Source of the DNA: Acidobacteriota bacterium
GTDB taxonomy: Bacteria; Acidobacteriota; Vicinamibacteria; Vicinamibacterales; UBA823
DNA: 64,000 nucleotides
Direction of reading: 5' to 3'
Assembly: GCA_002730735.1 (NCBI GenBank)
Contig: PCAU01000008.1
Coordinates: forward strand, 188,275 to 252,274
Shown here: piece after piece, positions 9,818-18,972 of the stretch
Numbering within the stretch: position 1 is the stretch's first letter
Layout of the letters: every line of letters starts with the position of its first letter
Translations under genes and position numbers: made by a program
Notes under the pieces: generated by a model
Told to the model about the DNA's origin: nothing
Database searches by the model: none
The model's input: only the letters and a program-made list of their open reading frames with translations

Positions 9818-9989
9818 CGTGACCTCCAAGACAACACGTGAAATGACGCTGATCAAAATCCGTAACCATCCTTAGCCGCAGACCTGTGGCCTGTCAAACG
9901 TAAACCGCTACTCAGAATAACCCCGCTATCGCACGACTTCCTAACTATGCCCGATCTTGGCATATGATGACCGCTACTAGGAGGGATGT
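9818..9989. promoter_or_regulatory. Divergent intergenic region
   Basis: This short region separates the minus-strand DUF885 operon from the plus-strand alpha/beta hydrolase gene, so it should hold two divergent promoters. On the plus strand TATGAT at 9963-9968 is a reasonable -10, though no good -35 lies 16-18 nt upstream. AGGAGG just before the ATG at 9990 is a strong ribosome binding site for the hydrolase. No obvious operator palindrome is seen. Confidence 0.35.
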
Positions 9990-11000
9990 ATGAATAGCTT
10001 TGGGTTTCGTCTACACCGCGTCTGCATTTCGATGACCTTCTTGGCACTGCTAGCGGTGCCTGGCTCGATAGAAGCCCAACCCGCAAGTTGGGGCCCGATG
10101 AGCCCGTCTATGGAGGACGTACCGTATCCGCATCCGGTGTCGTATCTGTCGTTTAGGATGTACGGCCAAGACGTCCGAATGGCCTACATGGACGTCTCAC
10201 CAGCCACCGCGGCGAATGGACAGACGGTTGTGCTCCTCCATGGTGGAAACTTCTTTGCAGAATATTGGAAGGGCACCATTGAGGTGTTGCGACATGAGGG
10301 GTTTCGCATCCTAGCAACTGACCGGATTGGTTACGGGCGCTCGTCAAAACCGCTCGTCCCTTACACGCTGCACGACATGGCTCTCCACATCAAGATGCTG
10401 CTTGATGAGAAGGGCATCCCCGAAGCTGCCATTGTGGGGCACTCGATGGGCGGAATGGTAACGTCGCGTTTCGCGTTTTCGTATCCTGAAATGACAACTC
10501 ATGCGGTGATGGTCAACCAGGTCGGACTAACCGACCCGCGTCTGGGTCGTCCATGGCGTGATCCCGAAGAACAGTACCAGGGCACCTTAAATCGAAACTA
10601 CGAGTCGATCCGACGTGGAATCGAGAGGTACTTTGTCACCTGGAGTTCGGAATATGAGTATTTCATTCGTTTGCAATACGGCTGGACGCAAAGTGGTGAC
10701 TGGCCGCAGTTCGCGATGGTGCGCAGTAGAATCTCACAGGTGTTCTACGCTGATCCGGTCGTCTATGACTGGCCCCACATTAGAGCTAAGACGCTGGTCA
10801 TCGGTGGAGCCGAAGATGGACCAAACTTTCCCGCCTTGGCGAAAAATGTTGCCGACACAATTCCGAATGCTGAGTTGATACTAATTGACAATGTTGGACA
10901 CATTCCACACCTAGAGGCACCCGAACAATTTCATCCTGCACTGATTCGGTTTTTGAAATCAGACCCGATCCCTTACACAGAGGAACAGGGACAGCCGTAA
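9990..11000 (+). CDS. Secreted alpha/beta hydrolase
   Basis: A 336-residue alpha/beta-fold hydrolase with an N-terminal signal peptide (hydrophobic segment ending GSIEAQ, about residues 13-30). The oxyanion HGGN is near residue 84, the nucleophile Ser is S152 in GHSMGG, an acid lies in GGAEDGPNF and the catalytic His in VGHIPHLEAPEQF. This layout resembles epoxide hydrolase or haloalkane dehalogenase-like esterases, but the substrate cannot be read from the motifs. The ATG is preceded by AGGAGG. The VWA-domain gene begins 10 nt after its stop, so the two are probably co-transcribed. Confidence 0.9.
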   Translation: MNSFGFRLHRVCISMTFLALLAVPGSIEAQPASWGPMSPSMEDVPYPHPVSYLSFRMYGQDVRMAYMDVSPATAANGQTVVLLHGGNFFAEYWKGTIEVLRHEGFRILATDRIGYGRSSKPLVPYTLHDMALHIKMLLDEKGIPEAAIVGHSMGGMVTSRFAFSYPEMTTHAVMVNQVGLTDPRLGRPWRDPEEQYQGTLNRNYESIRRGIERYFVTWSSEYEYFIRLQYGWTQSGDWPQFAMVRSRISQVFYADPVVYDWPHIRAKTLVIGGAEDGPNFPALAKNVADTIPNAELILIDNVGHIPHLEAPEQFHPALIRFLKSDPIPYTEEQGQP

Positions 11001-11009
11001 CAACAATTT

Positions 11010-12080
11010 GTGAAGCAGGCTTTGAATCAGGACAACATGATGAGCCCTCGTCAAGGCAACATATGGCGATTGGTGTTCGGAGCGTACACCGTCCTTTGGT
11101 TCACTCCGCTACTCCAGGCACAACAACTACCGCGCTTTACCGAGCAGGTCCAAGTCACGCGTATTCTGATTGACGCACGGGTGATTAACGATGCAGGAAC
11201 ACCAGTCCTCGATCTTGGCACTGACGACTTTGAGGTCAAAATCGGTGGAAAATTTGCACCCGTCGAGTCGGTATCTTGGGTTTCGGGTCACATCGGCACT
11301 CCGGAAGACGCCTTTAGACGTTCAGCGGTAAACGACCCCGGCCCGCTGCCACAAGGCCGGTTGATCATCTTCTTTATTCAAAAAGATATGGAACAGGGAC
11401 GTATTCGTGGGCTCGTCCGGTTACTTGTCGAACTGCGGAAGTTTCTCGACACATTCACATCCAATGATCGGATCGCGGTCCTCTCATTTGATACCCATCT
11501 GAAAGTGTGGAGCGACTTCACCAATAACTTCGATGACATTCGTGCCGTGCTCAAGGATGGCGTCCTATTTCACAGTCCCGAACCAATGCAGCAGGGCACT
11601 TTCCCATCACTACTCGCGCACTTGGACCTCGCCCGTACGCAACGCACTTACAGCGTGGAAAAAGCGCTCTACCTCCTCGGCGAGGCGCTAGAACCATTAC
11701 CGGGTTCAAAGGCCATCGTCCTCGTTGGGCACGGCTTTGGCTTCTTAACCCGCCATGGCGTGTTGATGGTAAACCGTTACGACAACACGAGTAAGATGCT
11801 CCAAGCCGCCCGCGCTTCGGTCTTCTCACTGGACATCACCGACGCCGATTTCCACGCGCTCGAGGTGGGTTTACAGAACGTGTCTGATGAAACCGGCGGG
11901 TTTTTCGCACGAACCAATGTCTTCACAGCGCGTCCACTCGAACGCCTAGAAGGCGCCCTCACAGGCCATTACGTACTGTTAGTGGAACGTCCCCCGATCT
12001 CGCCTGGTGAGCACCGAATACAGGTAAAACTCACTCGGGTAAAGGGCACCGTGCTAGCACGAACCTCTTTCGTTGGTTGA
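11010..12080 (+). CDS. VWFA-related acidobacterial-type secreted protein
   Basis: A 356-residue protein of the VWFA-related family named for its abundance in Acidobacteria (TIGR03436). After a long N-terminal region with a signal peptide (ending TPLLQAQQ) comes an Ig-like strand region (ILIDARVINDAGTPVLDL, with DDFEV). A von Willebrand factor A-like fold follows, containing LIIFFIQKDME and RIAVLSFDTHLKVWSDFT. The canonical DxSxS metal site is not obvious, and the DTH sequence may be a divergent remnant. The start is a GTG 10 nt after the hydrolase stop; Met codons at 11037/11040 are alternatives. The molecular role of the family is unknown, and binding or adhesion is only a guess. Confidence 0.82.
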   Translation: MKQALNQDNMMSPRQGNIWRLVFGAYTVLWFTPLLQAQQLPRFTEQVQVTRILIDARVINDAGTPVLDLGTDDFEVKIGGKFAPVESVSWVSGHIGTPEDAFRRSAVNDPGPLPQGRLIIFFIQKDMEQGRIRGLVRLLVELRKFLDTFTSNDRIAVLSFDTHLKVWSDFTNNFDDIRAVLKDGVLFHSPEPMQQGTFPSLLAHLDLARTQRTYSVEKALYLLGEALEPLPGSKAIVLVGHGFGFLTRHGVLMVNRYDNTSKMLQAARASVFSLDITDADFHALEVGLQNVSDETGGFFARTNVFTARPLERLEGALTGHYVLLVERPPISPGEHRIQVKLTRVKGTVLARTSFVG

Positions 12081-12142
12081 CAACTAGAGTTTCGCCTTAC
12101 CGTCTCAATTGAATCCGTTTCCGCTGCTCGCTGTATAGTCCA

Positions 12143-13306
12143 TCAAGGTCGTAATTTTAGGATGCCAAAATCGGAAGCCCCGCTGCTTGCCCCGAAGGCC
12201 CCAACCAGTAAATACCCGCCGTCCGAGGCCCGCAGAATGCCAATTCCCCGGTCCTCTCCAGGGGCGTTCAGTGTGCGCTCAGATAGCCGGCCCCCGGTCG
12301 CGTCGGTCTCAATTAGTAAGAGGTTCCAATCGCCATCCACATCCGTGGACCCAATCGTGAGAAAGCCACTACCGACACGTTGGACGGTCATCGTTGCACG
12401 GTCATCACCAGGGTGACCAACCTCAGTCCGCCACTCGATGACTCCATCGTCTGCGAGATAGATAAGATATGCGTCGTTGCCGCCTGTCCCAAATGAACTG
12501 CCATAACCTGTAACTACAAAGCCACCGTCACCAACAGACACGATGCCTCGAGCAACGTCATCCGAATCACCACCGTATGCACGCTGCCACACCGGCATCC
12601 CTAGGGAATCTACTCGGATGAAATAGAGATCGCGAGGGGCTTCAAGCTCGGACGTCGTCGTCCCGACGAAGACGAACCCCCCATCATCAGCCACAGCAAC
12701 GTCAAACGCGCGGTCGACACCATCGGCACCAAGGACCTGAGCCCACATTTGGTTGCCGCCCGGACCCAGACGTAGCATGTAAACATCCCAGTCCGGCTTC
12801 CCGACACTTTGCGTCTGCCCGGCGATAACCATGCCTCCGTCGGGAGCCCGTTCGAGACTCCAAGCCCGTTCGTTCCGATCACCTCCAAACCGCCGGCGCC
12901 ACCGGAGGTGACCGCTGGGGTCAATGGCAAGCAAGAGAACATCTTCATCGCCAGTCGGGGTCGAGGTCGTATACCCAACAACGACGATCTCACCGAAGTC
13001 ATTCTCCATGAGGTCCCAACCGTAGTCGTTTCCCGATTGCCCATAGGCGTTCGCCCAGAGGACTAACCCCATGGAATCGAGTTTCACCACGTAAACATCG
13101 ATTCCGTTCTCCACACCAGCACTGGTGTATCCCGCAACGGCATAGCCCCCATCTTCCAGCTCAATGACCGCATTGGCAACATCCAGGCCAGAACCGCCTA
13201 ATCGTTGCTCGAACGTAATGGAATCTCGAAAATCTTGAGCTGAAATGGTGGTGGCAGCTACCGAGGCGATACTCAAAAGAACCTGCCAGACTTTAGAACA
13301 GAGCAT
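12143..13306 (-). CDS. Secreted seven-repeat beta-propeller-like protein of unknown function
   Basis: A 387-residue secreted protein: signal peptide (hydrophobic LLSIASVAATTISAQ) followed almost entirely by tandem repeats of about 50 residues. Each repeat has the pattern G-G-x-x-x-D (GGSGLD, GQSGND, GGDRNE, GADGVD, GGDSDD, GHPGDD, NAPGED), then an acidic DGG segment with a hydrophobic strand such as YAVAGYT, and a W or L near the end. Seven such units can be counted by eye, which suits one closed beta-propeller. Similar repeats occur in proteins annotated as delta-60 repeat or hypothetical. No enzyme motif is seen. The stop is convergent with the VWA gene. The role could be binding or surface display, but this is not known. 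Confidence 0.75.
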   Translation of the reverse strand: MLCSKVWQVLLSIASVAATTISAQDFRDSITFEQRLGGSGLDVANAVIELEDGGYAVAGYTSAGVENGIDVYVVKLDSMGLVLWANAYGQSGNDYGWDLMENDFGEIVVVGYTTSTPTGDEDVLLLAIDPSGHLRWRRRFGGDRNERAWSLERAPDGGMVIAGQTQSVGKPDWDVYMLRLGPGGNQMWAQVLGADGVDRAFDVAVADDGGFVFVGTTTSELEAPRDLYFIRVDSLGMPVWQRAYGGDSDDVARGIVSVGDGGFVVTGYGSSFGTGGNDAYLIYLADDGVIEWRTEVGHPGDDRATMTVQRVGSGFLTIGSTDVDGDWNLLLIETDATGGRLSERTLNAPGEDRGIGILRASDGGYLLVGAFGASSGASDFGILKLRP

Positions 13307-13720
13307 CGTTCTTTCGACAGAGTTAATCAGCGTTGCGTGTCGTGGGGGTGGGTCTCGTAATGCTGCCGCAGCAAATCCTTACCATAGTCATTGCCGTTCG
13401 GCGTTCTCACCAGCGCATGAATGTGCTGCTTGTTGGGCTCATTGGGAATAATGTGGCGAAGCAAACGCGTGTCGTCATCGTGTCCTCCCTTGAAGGCTCA
13501 GGCGATTTCGTCATTAGAAATCGTTGTGAAAGAAAGCCTCTGCTGAGTGCCAATCGCTACAAGGCTAACCGCTTCGATTCGTGCTACGACCGTTTCCCAA
13601 CAATACGCCATGCGCTAGCGCTCTCAGCCAGCAAAATCGGATACTTGGCGGCACCAATTATAATCGAGCAACTCGTCCAGAAGTGACGAAACTGGAAAAG
13701 GCGGAGAGAGCGAGCGCATC
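13307..13720. other. 414-bp intergenic region with possible decayed small gene
   Basis: No intact gene of family type is recognised here. On the minus strand, 13327-13497 has a protein-like open frame without its own start (see the candidate pseudogene at 13327-13478). On the plus strand, TATAAT at 13659-13664 could serve as a -10 for the M20 gene starting at 13721. An overlapping minus-strand TATAAT is at 13657-13662. Neither has a recognisable -35 at 16-18 nt. Confidence 0.4.
13327..13478 (-). pseudogene. Candidate frameshifted small gene (about 50 residues)
   Basis: On the minus strand AGGGAGGA (13483-13490) is followed 4 nt later by an ATG (13476-13478), a very good start. That frame quickly gives an implausible short product. 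The frame one register away reads well down to a TGA at 13327-13329, with protein-like composition ([14 protein letters not shown], then [14 protein letters not shown]). A 1- or 2-nt change a few codons after the ATG would restore one small gene of about 50 residues, ending 20 nt before the propeller gene. No family is recognised. It may be a decayed gene, an assembly error or chance. Confidence 0.3.
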
Positions 13721-14974
13721 ATGAATGACCGACAGAACACGCTACGAATCAATGCTGACCGATTTCGCAAGAGATTCGACGCACTTGCAAACATCGGTGC
13801 AACCACCGACGGGGGAGTACATCGGCCGGCGCTTGGCCCTGAGCACCTCCGCGCCAGAGAGTGGTTTTTAATGGAAGCCACGGCCGCAGGATTAACGACC
13901 CATGTTGATGGTGCGGGTAATCACTCAGCCGCCTTGTCCTGCGGGCCAGCTGGTGCGCCCGTCCTCCTATTGGGGTCGCATCTCGATTCGGTGAGATACG
14001 GTGGACGGTTCGATGGTGCGCTCGGTGTGCTCGCTGCCCTTGAAATACTACAGGTCGTCAAGGAAGCCGGTGTTGCCCTTGAGACCAATCTCGAAGCCAT
14101 AGACTTCACAGACGAAGAGGGAACACATCTTGGGTTCCTCGGTAGTCTGGCTTTGGCGGGAGCGATCACTCCTCAAGAATTACGTCACCCCGGGAGCGAC
14201 CTAGGGGTATTTCAGAAGGCACTCGCTAAAGCCGGTTTGACCGAGAACTCAATCCTCAACGCGAGGCGTGCCCCCTCGACCATAGCCGGCTATCTAGAAT
14301 TACACATTGAGCAAGGCAATCGATTAAACACTTCGGCAGATGATATCGCCGTCGTCACATCGATTGTTGGTCTAAGGCGACAGAAGGTCACCTATATCGG
14401 TCGCGCTGATCACGCCGGCACGATCTCCATGAAGGAGCGGCGCGACGCTGGACAGGGTGCCGCAGCACTCATGCTCTCCTCACGTCGCCTAGTGATGAAA
14501 GAGTTCCCAGAGAGCGTGGTGAACACTGGTGCTATCGAATTCTCGCCAGGCGCAATGAACATCGTCCCTCAGCGTGCACAGCTGACCCTTGAATTCCGTG
14601 CCCCGAAACCGCATGACCTCGAGCAGTTAGGCGTGGCTCTGCAACAACTGGTGTATGCCGAGGCGCGTGAACGGGAGTTAGATGTCACCATTGAGGAAGT
14701 TGACGGCATCCAGCCCGTACAAATGAACGGGCAGGTGCAAGCGGCGTTCGTTGCCGCCGCTGAGCAACTTGGCCTCAGCCACAGACGAATGGCCTCTGGA
14801 GCGGGCCACGACGCTCAGGTGATGGCGAAGATCTGTCCCGCAGGAATGATCTTCGTCCCTTCAGTCGACGGGTGTAGTCACTCAGCGCGCGAATTCACAG
14901 AGTGGGAGGACTGCATTAACGGCGCAAACGTTCTCCTACAGACCGCTGTTGCTGGCATTCCTAGTGCAGATTGA
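13721..14974 (+). CDS. M20-family Zn-dependent amidohydrolase (allantoate/N-carbamoyl-L-amino acid hydrolase type)
   Basis: A 417-residue cytosolic dinuclear metallo-hydrolase of the AllC/HyuC group within the M20 superfamily. Motifs include GSHLDSVRYGGRFDGALGV (metal ligands His and bridging Asp), DEEGTHLGFLGS, HIEQGNRL and the C-terminal GAGHDAQVM and SVDGCSHSAREF. The insertion domain with QKVTYIGRADHAG is the dimerisation lid. Family members hydrolyse ureido groups of N-carbamoyl amino acids, allantoate or beta-ureidopropionate; these motifs do not decide which. No signal peptide is seen. No hydantoinase or allantoinase gene is visible nearby. Confidence 0.9.
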   Translation: MNDRQNTLRINADRFRKRFDALANIGATTDGGVHRPALGPEHLRAREWFLMEATAAGLTTHVDGAGNHSAALSCGPAGAPVLLLGSHLDSVRYGGRFDGALGVLAALEILQVVKEAGVALETNLEAIDFTDEEGTHLGFLGSLALAGAITPQELRHPGSDLGVFQKALAKAGLTENSILNARRAPSTIAGYLELHIEQGNRLNTSADDIAVVTSIVGLRRQKVTYIGRADHAGTISMKERRDAGQGAAALMLSSRRLVMKEFPESVVNTGAIEFSPGAMNIVPQRAQLTLEFRAPKPHDLEQLGVALQQLVYAEARERELDVTIEEVDGIQPVQMNGQVQAAFVAAAEQLGLSHRRMASGAGHDAQVMAKICPAGMIFVPSVDGCSHSAREFTEWEDCINGANVLLQTAVAGIPSAD

Positions 14975-15003
14975 CCAAGAACCGGGTAGTTCGGGCTCCA
15001 ATG

Positions 15004-16560
15004 TCAATCACCAAACTTGATCCCTTGCGCAAGCGGAAGTTCAGTGCTTCGGTTGATCGTGTTGGTTTGGCGGCGCATGTAGGCTCGCCAGGCGTCCGTT
15101 CCTGACTCTCGCCCACCACCCGTTTCCTTCTCTCCACCGAAAGCTCCACCAATCTCAGCTCCGCTGGTGCCGATGTTGACGTTAGCGATCCCGCAATCAC
15201 TGCCACACGCCGACACGAAATATTCCGCTTCTCGAAGATGCTCGGTAAAAATGGCCGACGACAGTCCCTGAGGCACGGCGTTGTGAAGGGTCACCGCTTC
15301 CTCGACCTCCTCGACCGACTGCGCTAATATCGCATCAGCTGAACCATAATCGATGATGTAGAGTATCGGTCCGAAGGTTTCTTCCTGTACGATGGCCAAG
15401 TCGTTTGTCGCAGTAGCCAGACATGGTGTGACGTAGTGTCCACCAGGGTGGGCCTCATCCTCCAGCCGATCACCACCACAAAGAACCTCACCACCTTCTG
15501 CCTTGACCCGCGCTACTGCCTGCATCAGATTCTCGACGGCATCCAGAGTGGCCAACGGTCCCATCAACGTTTCCGGCTGCCGAGGGTCGCCGATCCGCAC
15601 ACCGGCGTAGGCACGCTTCAATCGATTTACTAGTTCACTACGTACCGAACGGTGACAGATAATCCGGCGTGTACTGGTACACCGCTGCCCAGCCGTCCCA
15701 ATCGCACCGAACAGAATGGCCGGCAGGGCCACATCAAGATTGGCGTGGGCTGTGACAACAATTGCGTTGTTACCGCCCAGCTCAAGGATCGTACGACCAA
15801 GGCGTTGGCCGACGACTCCGGCCACGTGGTGCCCAACCTCGCAACTACCGGTTACGGAAATGAGACCGACTCGGCGGTCTTGAACTAATCGCTCGCCGAT
15901 TGTCGAGCCACCGCCAATGGTCAGTGAAAAGACGGCCGGGTCCACGTTGTTAGCACGGCAGACCTCTTCGGCGAGCCGGGTAACAGCAATCGCGGTTAAC
16001 GGGGTTCGGCTCGCCGGCTTCCACACTGTGCTGTTACCACACACTGCACCGAGCGCCGCGTTCCAACTCCACACTGCAACCGGAAAATTAAACGCGGACA
16101 CCACACCAACAACTCCTAATGGGTGCCACTGCTCGTACATCCGATGGTCGACTCGCTCGGACGGCATCGTTAAGCCATAAAGCTGCCGTGATAGCCCACA
16201 CGCGAAGTCGCAGATGTCGATCATCTCCTGCACCTCGCCCTCACCTTCAGCCGCAATCTTGCCCACCTCAAGCGTTACAAGCGCACCGAGATCCCGTTTG
16301 GCAGCGCGCAAGCGATCGCCCAACTGACGCACCACCTCACCGCGCTGAGGAGCCGGCACGTTACGCCACGCATTGAACGCGTGCACCGCCTGACCAACGA
16401 TCTGTTCGTATTCGTCCTCAGTTACTGTCTTAACCGACGCGATACGGGAGCCATCGATCGGTGTGACCACTTCAACCTCCGGCCCTGAACCGACCCAGTC
16501 GCCACCAAACCCCCCAGAATTAATTGGTGCAATACCCAGTGTGTTAAGTAAGTCAGACAT
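15004..16560 (-). CDS. Aldehyde dehydrogenase, ALDH7 (aminoadipate-semialdehyde) type
   Basis: NAD-dependent aldehyde dehydrogenase of about 518 residues, most like the ALDH7/antiquitin group, which oxidises alpha-aminoadipate semialdehyde in lysine catabolism. Diagnostic segments are AFNFPVAVWSWNAALG, the ELGGNN active-site Glu (about residue 260) and GTAGQRCTSTRR with the catalytic Cys (about residue 294). A GSTIGE segment for the cofactor follows the KPAS strand. An earlier frame opening at 16590 adds 10 residues, but the ATG at 16560 gives the typical ALDH7 N-terminus. It is on the same strand as the small membrane protein and M28 peptidase genes upstream. Lysine degradation is inferred from the subfamily only. 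Confidence 0.9.
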   Translation of the reverse strand: MSDLLNTLGIAPINSGGFGGDWVGSGPEVEVVTPIDGSRIASVKTVTEDEYEQIVGQAVHAFNAWRNVPAPQRGEVVRQLGDRLRAAKRDLGALVTLEVGKIAAEGEGEVQEMIDICDFACGLSRQLYGLTMPSERVDHRMYEQWHPLGVVGVVSAFNFPVAVWSWNAALGAVCGNSTVWKPASRTPLTAIAVTRLAEEVCRANNVDPAVFSLTIGGGSTIGERLVQDRRVGLISVTGSCEVGHHVAGVVGQRLGRTILELGGNNAIVVTAHANLDVALPAILFGAIGTAGQRCTSTRRIICHRSVRSELVNRLKRAYAGVRIGDPRQPETLMGPLATLDAVENLMQAVARVKAEGGEVLCGGDRLEDEAHPGGHYVTPCLATATNDLAIVQEETFGPILYIIDYGSADAILAQSVEEVEEAVTLHNAVPQGLSSAIFTEHLREAEYFVSACGSDCGIANVNIGTSGAEIGGAFGGEKETGGGRESGTDAWRAYMRRQTNTINRSTELPLAQGIKFGD

Positions 16561-16676
16561 CAATGCACACCACCCATCGTAAACCGCCAAACGTTAGAGT
16601 TCTGCTACACCTACCATCACGAAACTTGCATCAAGGATTGCGAACGCACGGTGAGCTACCCGACCCCGGTGCCGGT

Positions 16677-17042
16677 CTATGTTACCGCGTAGAACAGTGT
16701 CGCACCGATCACCACGACGAAAAGTCCGGCGAGTCGGACGAGAGCGTGTGGCCGATGACTTAACCACTGCGAGAACGACCGAATCCGTTCGCGGCCGACC
16801 AGTAACATCATGACCCCCGAAAAGAGCACCAGCGTACCGAAGAACCGGAGGAACATCGGTAGTCGTGTTTCTGCTGCCACCATTAGCAGAACTAGCCCAA
16901 CGACAAGCCGAACCGCAGCGATGGCAAAATGCAGCCTGCCCTGATGCAACAACGCCAGCCGTGTCACGCCCCAGGGAACCACCATGACAACACTACCAAG
17001 GACAATCATAAACAGGCCAAAGACTGCTACGACTGTCGCCAT
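16677..17042 (-). CDS. Small multi-pass membrane protein of unknown function
   Basis: A 121-residue integral membrane protein with four predicted transmembrane segments. They lie near residues 3-22 (VVAVFGLFMIVLGSVVMVV), 38-56, 64-82 and 102-120. A short basic loop with GRERIR separates the third and fourth. GGAGGAG lies a few bases before the ATG, supporting translation. No known family was recognised. It lies between the M28 peptidase gene and the ALDH gene on the same strand, separated from the peptidase by a 94-nt gap with a hairpin. No function can be proposed. Confidence 0.75.
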   Translation of the reverse strand: MATVVAVFGLFMIVLGSVVMVVPWGVTRLALLHQGRLHFAIAAVRLVVGLVLLMVAAETRLPMFLRFFGTLVLFSGVMMLLVGRERIRSFSQWLSHRPHALVRLAGLFVVVIGATLFYAVT

Positions 17043-17086
17043 TGAACTCCTCCGTTAGGTAAATCACTCGGGTTCCACAGTCCTGA

Positions 17087-17122
17087 CGGAGGCGAGCTCG
17101 GCACGTCAGGGGTCAGCCTCCG
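17087..17122 (-). terminator. Hairpin downstream of the M28 peptidase gene
   Basis: CGGAGGC (17087-17093) and GCCTCCG (17116-17122) form a perfect 7-bp stem with a 22-nt loop, 14 nt beyond the stop of the M28 gene on the minus strand. There is no U-tract, so it may be a processing or stabilising hairpin and not a true Rho-independent terminator. Confidence 0.35.
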
Positions 17123-17136
17123 CCTGTGCGTAGCTA

Positions 17137-18972
17137 CTAGCGACGAGCGGTGGGAGTCATGGTGATCTCGTGACGTTCGCCGTCGCGTAAAAACACCACA
17201 GTAATGACCTCATCAACCTTCACGGCATCCAACGCGTAAGTGTAGTCATAGATGTTGGCAATCAATTGACCTGCAAACTCAATGAGCACATCGCCCTCTT
17301 GGAGGCCAGCCTTCGCCGCCGGACCACCTTCGATAACACCACCTAGTAATAGACCCTCGACCTCAGCAGTATAGTCAGGAATCGTTCCAGTGAACGCCCG
17401 CAAGCTCGCACGTTGGCCCTGCTGCTCTACCTGCTCGACCCGTACAAAGTCCAATGGAGTGTTTCGATTGGAAACGTTACGCGCGATGATCGTACCTAAC
17501 CTGACCACTCGGTCAAGATCCTCGTAGTTAACAGCCGAAGTATCATCACTCGGCCGATGGTAGTCCGAATGGCTACCTGTGAAGAAATTTAGGCTCGGAA
17601 CCTCCGCACCGTTAAAACTCATCACATCGGTCGGCAAATACGGATCGTGTTGGATCTGCACGTTGAAACCAACAGGTACGTTCGCCTGCTCGATCAGCCC
17701 CTCCCATGCCGTGCTAGAACCCACCGCCTGCAACGCAAGCCTGTTGTCACGTGCGCGTCCGACCATGTCAAAGTTTAAATAACCCGAGATGTCCGGCATC
17801 GGTACTGGTTCTGTATCAGCAAAGTTCGCAGACCCAAGGAGACCCAACTCTTCACCTGACCAAAACGCCAGGATGACGCCTCTCCGACGGTCAGTGCCAG
17901 CAAGTGCACGGCCGATTTCAATGACCGCCGCCACACCAGATGCGTTATCGTCAGCACCGTTATGAATTTCACCACGCTCGTTATCACGTGCTAAAGAATT
18001 GCCTTGGAGGCCGAGGCCCAAGTGGTCATAGTGCGCACCCAGTAACACATACGGCTTTTGGTCTGCAGTGACCGAAGGCATGGCCAACGGCGGCAAATAT
18101 CCGACAACATTGAAGCCGGTACGCTGCTCCCTAGTCACCCTGACATCGAGTGTCAGTCGTACGTCGTCGATAGAAAATCCCGCCACGTGAGGGTTACCGG
18201 TGTCCAGTTCAGCCTGAATTTCCTCGACAGTCCGGTTCGGCACATACTCAAACAGTGAATCCCCCACAGCTGCACTCATGGTCGCGGCGACAATCCCCGA
18301 CCCGGAAATGGCCGTATCAAAGGTCATCGGAATCGTCAGGCCAGCGTTCGGTGAGCGCGGGCCAGTTAACACGAGCAATGCCTTTGCCCCACGTTGGCGG
18401 GCAGCCATTGCCTTATAGCGGAGGCCTGAATACCGCGCGAGGATGTTACGTAGTTCCTGATCTACATCCTCTGGAAAATAGCGAAGCACCACAACAATCT
18501 TGTCGGTGACGTCGAGGGTTGCATAGCTGTCATAGCCGAAGTCTTGCGAGTCTGGCACGACTAGGCCGTAACCAGCGAACACCACCTCACCTTCGACTTC
18601 GGTCGAATCAGAAAACGACAGCGCTTGCACGTCGTCACTGCTATTCCAGCTGGTATCAAGGTTGAGTGTCAGTGACGTGCCAGCATCGTTGACACCGGCC
18701 GTGAACTCGAAAGGTAGCCGGAAATCTGATTGGCCTGGAAGGACTGTCGCTCCGATCGTGCGAAGTTGCCCGACAATGTAGTCTGCTGCACCCTGGGCTC
18801 CTTCAGACCCAGTCAGGCGTCCCCCCAATGCATCTGCCGCCAGCGCCTCAACATGCGATTGTGTGCGCCATCCTTCTTGGGCAACAACCGGACCTACGAA
18901 TGCACTCACTCCCACGACGAAAACTGCCACGGAGAATTGAACGCGATATCGCTTCGTCATATCGTTACTCAT
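17137..18972 (-). CDS. Secreted M28 aminopeptidase with PA and PDZ domains
   Basis: Exported zinc aminopeptidase of about 611 residues. After a signal peptide (MTKRYRVQFS..., ending VVAQ) comes a PA-like insert (VVFAGYGLV...GAKALLVLTG). The M28 catalytic core has GAHYDHLG, NGADDNASG (bridging Asp), WSGEELGLLGS, DMVGR and the last ligand His in SHSDYHRPSDD. A C-terminal PDZ domain (about the last 90 residues, GGVIEGGPAAKAGLQEGDVL) may recruit substrates. Two starts are possible: ATG 18972, which overlaps the upstream stop, or ATG 18960 four bases after it. A longer opening to 19083 would bury the signal peptide. It is co-transcribed with the PD40 protein. Confidence 0.92.
   Translation of the reverse strand: MSNDMTKRYRVQFSVAVFVVGVSAFVGPVVAQEGWRTQSHVEALAADALGGRLTGSEGAQGAADYIVGQLRTIGATVLPGQSDFRLPFEFTAGVNDAGTSLTLNLDTSWNSSDDVQALSFSDSTEVEGEVVFAGYGLVVPDSQDFGYDSYATLDVTDKIVVVLRYFPEDVDQELRNILARYSGLRYKAMAARQRGAKALLVLTGPRSPNAGLTIPMTFDTAISGSGIVAATMSAAVGDSLFEYVPNRTVEEIQAELDTGNPHVAGFSIDDVRLTLDVRVTREQRTGFNVVGYLPPLAMPSVTADQKPYVLLGAHYDHLGLGLQGNSLARDNERGEIHNGADDNASGVAAVIEIGRALAGTDRRRGVILAFWSGEELGLLGSANFADTEPVPMPDISGYLNFDMVGRARDNRLALQAVGSSTAWEGLIEQANVPVGFNVQIQHDPYLPTDVMSFNGAEVPSLNFFTGSHSDYHRPSDDTSAVNYEDLDRVVRLGTIIARNVSNRNTPLDFVRVEQVEQQGQRASLRAFTGTIPDYTAEVEGLLLGGVIEGGPAAKAGLQEGDVLIEFAGQLIANIYDYTYALDAVKVDEVITVVFLRDGERHEITMTPTARR

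Noticed and set aside
13657-13664. Overlapping TATAAT sequences on both strands as paired promoters
   Set aside because: No matching -35 on either strand, and the near-palindrome ATTATAAT makes both hits follow from one sequence; kept only as a note.
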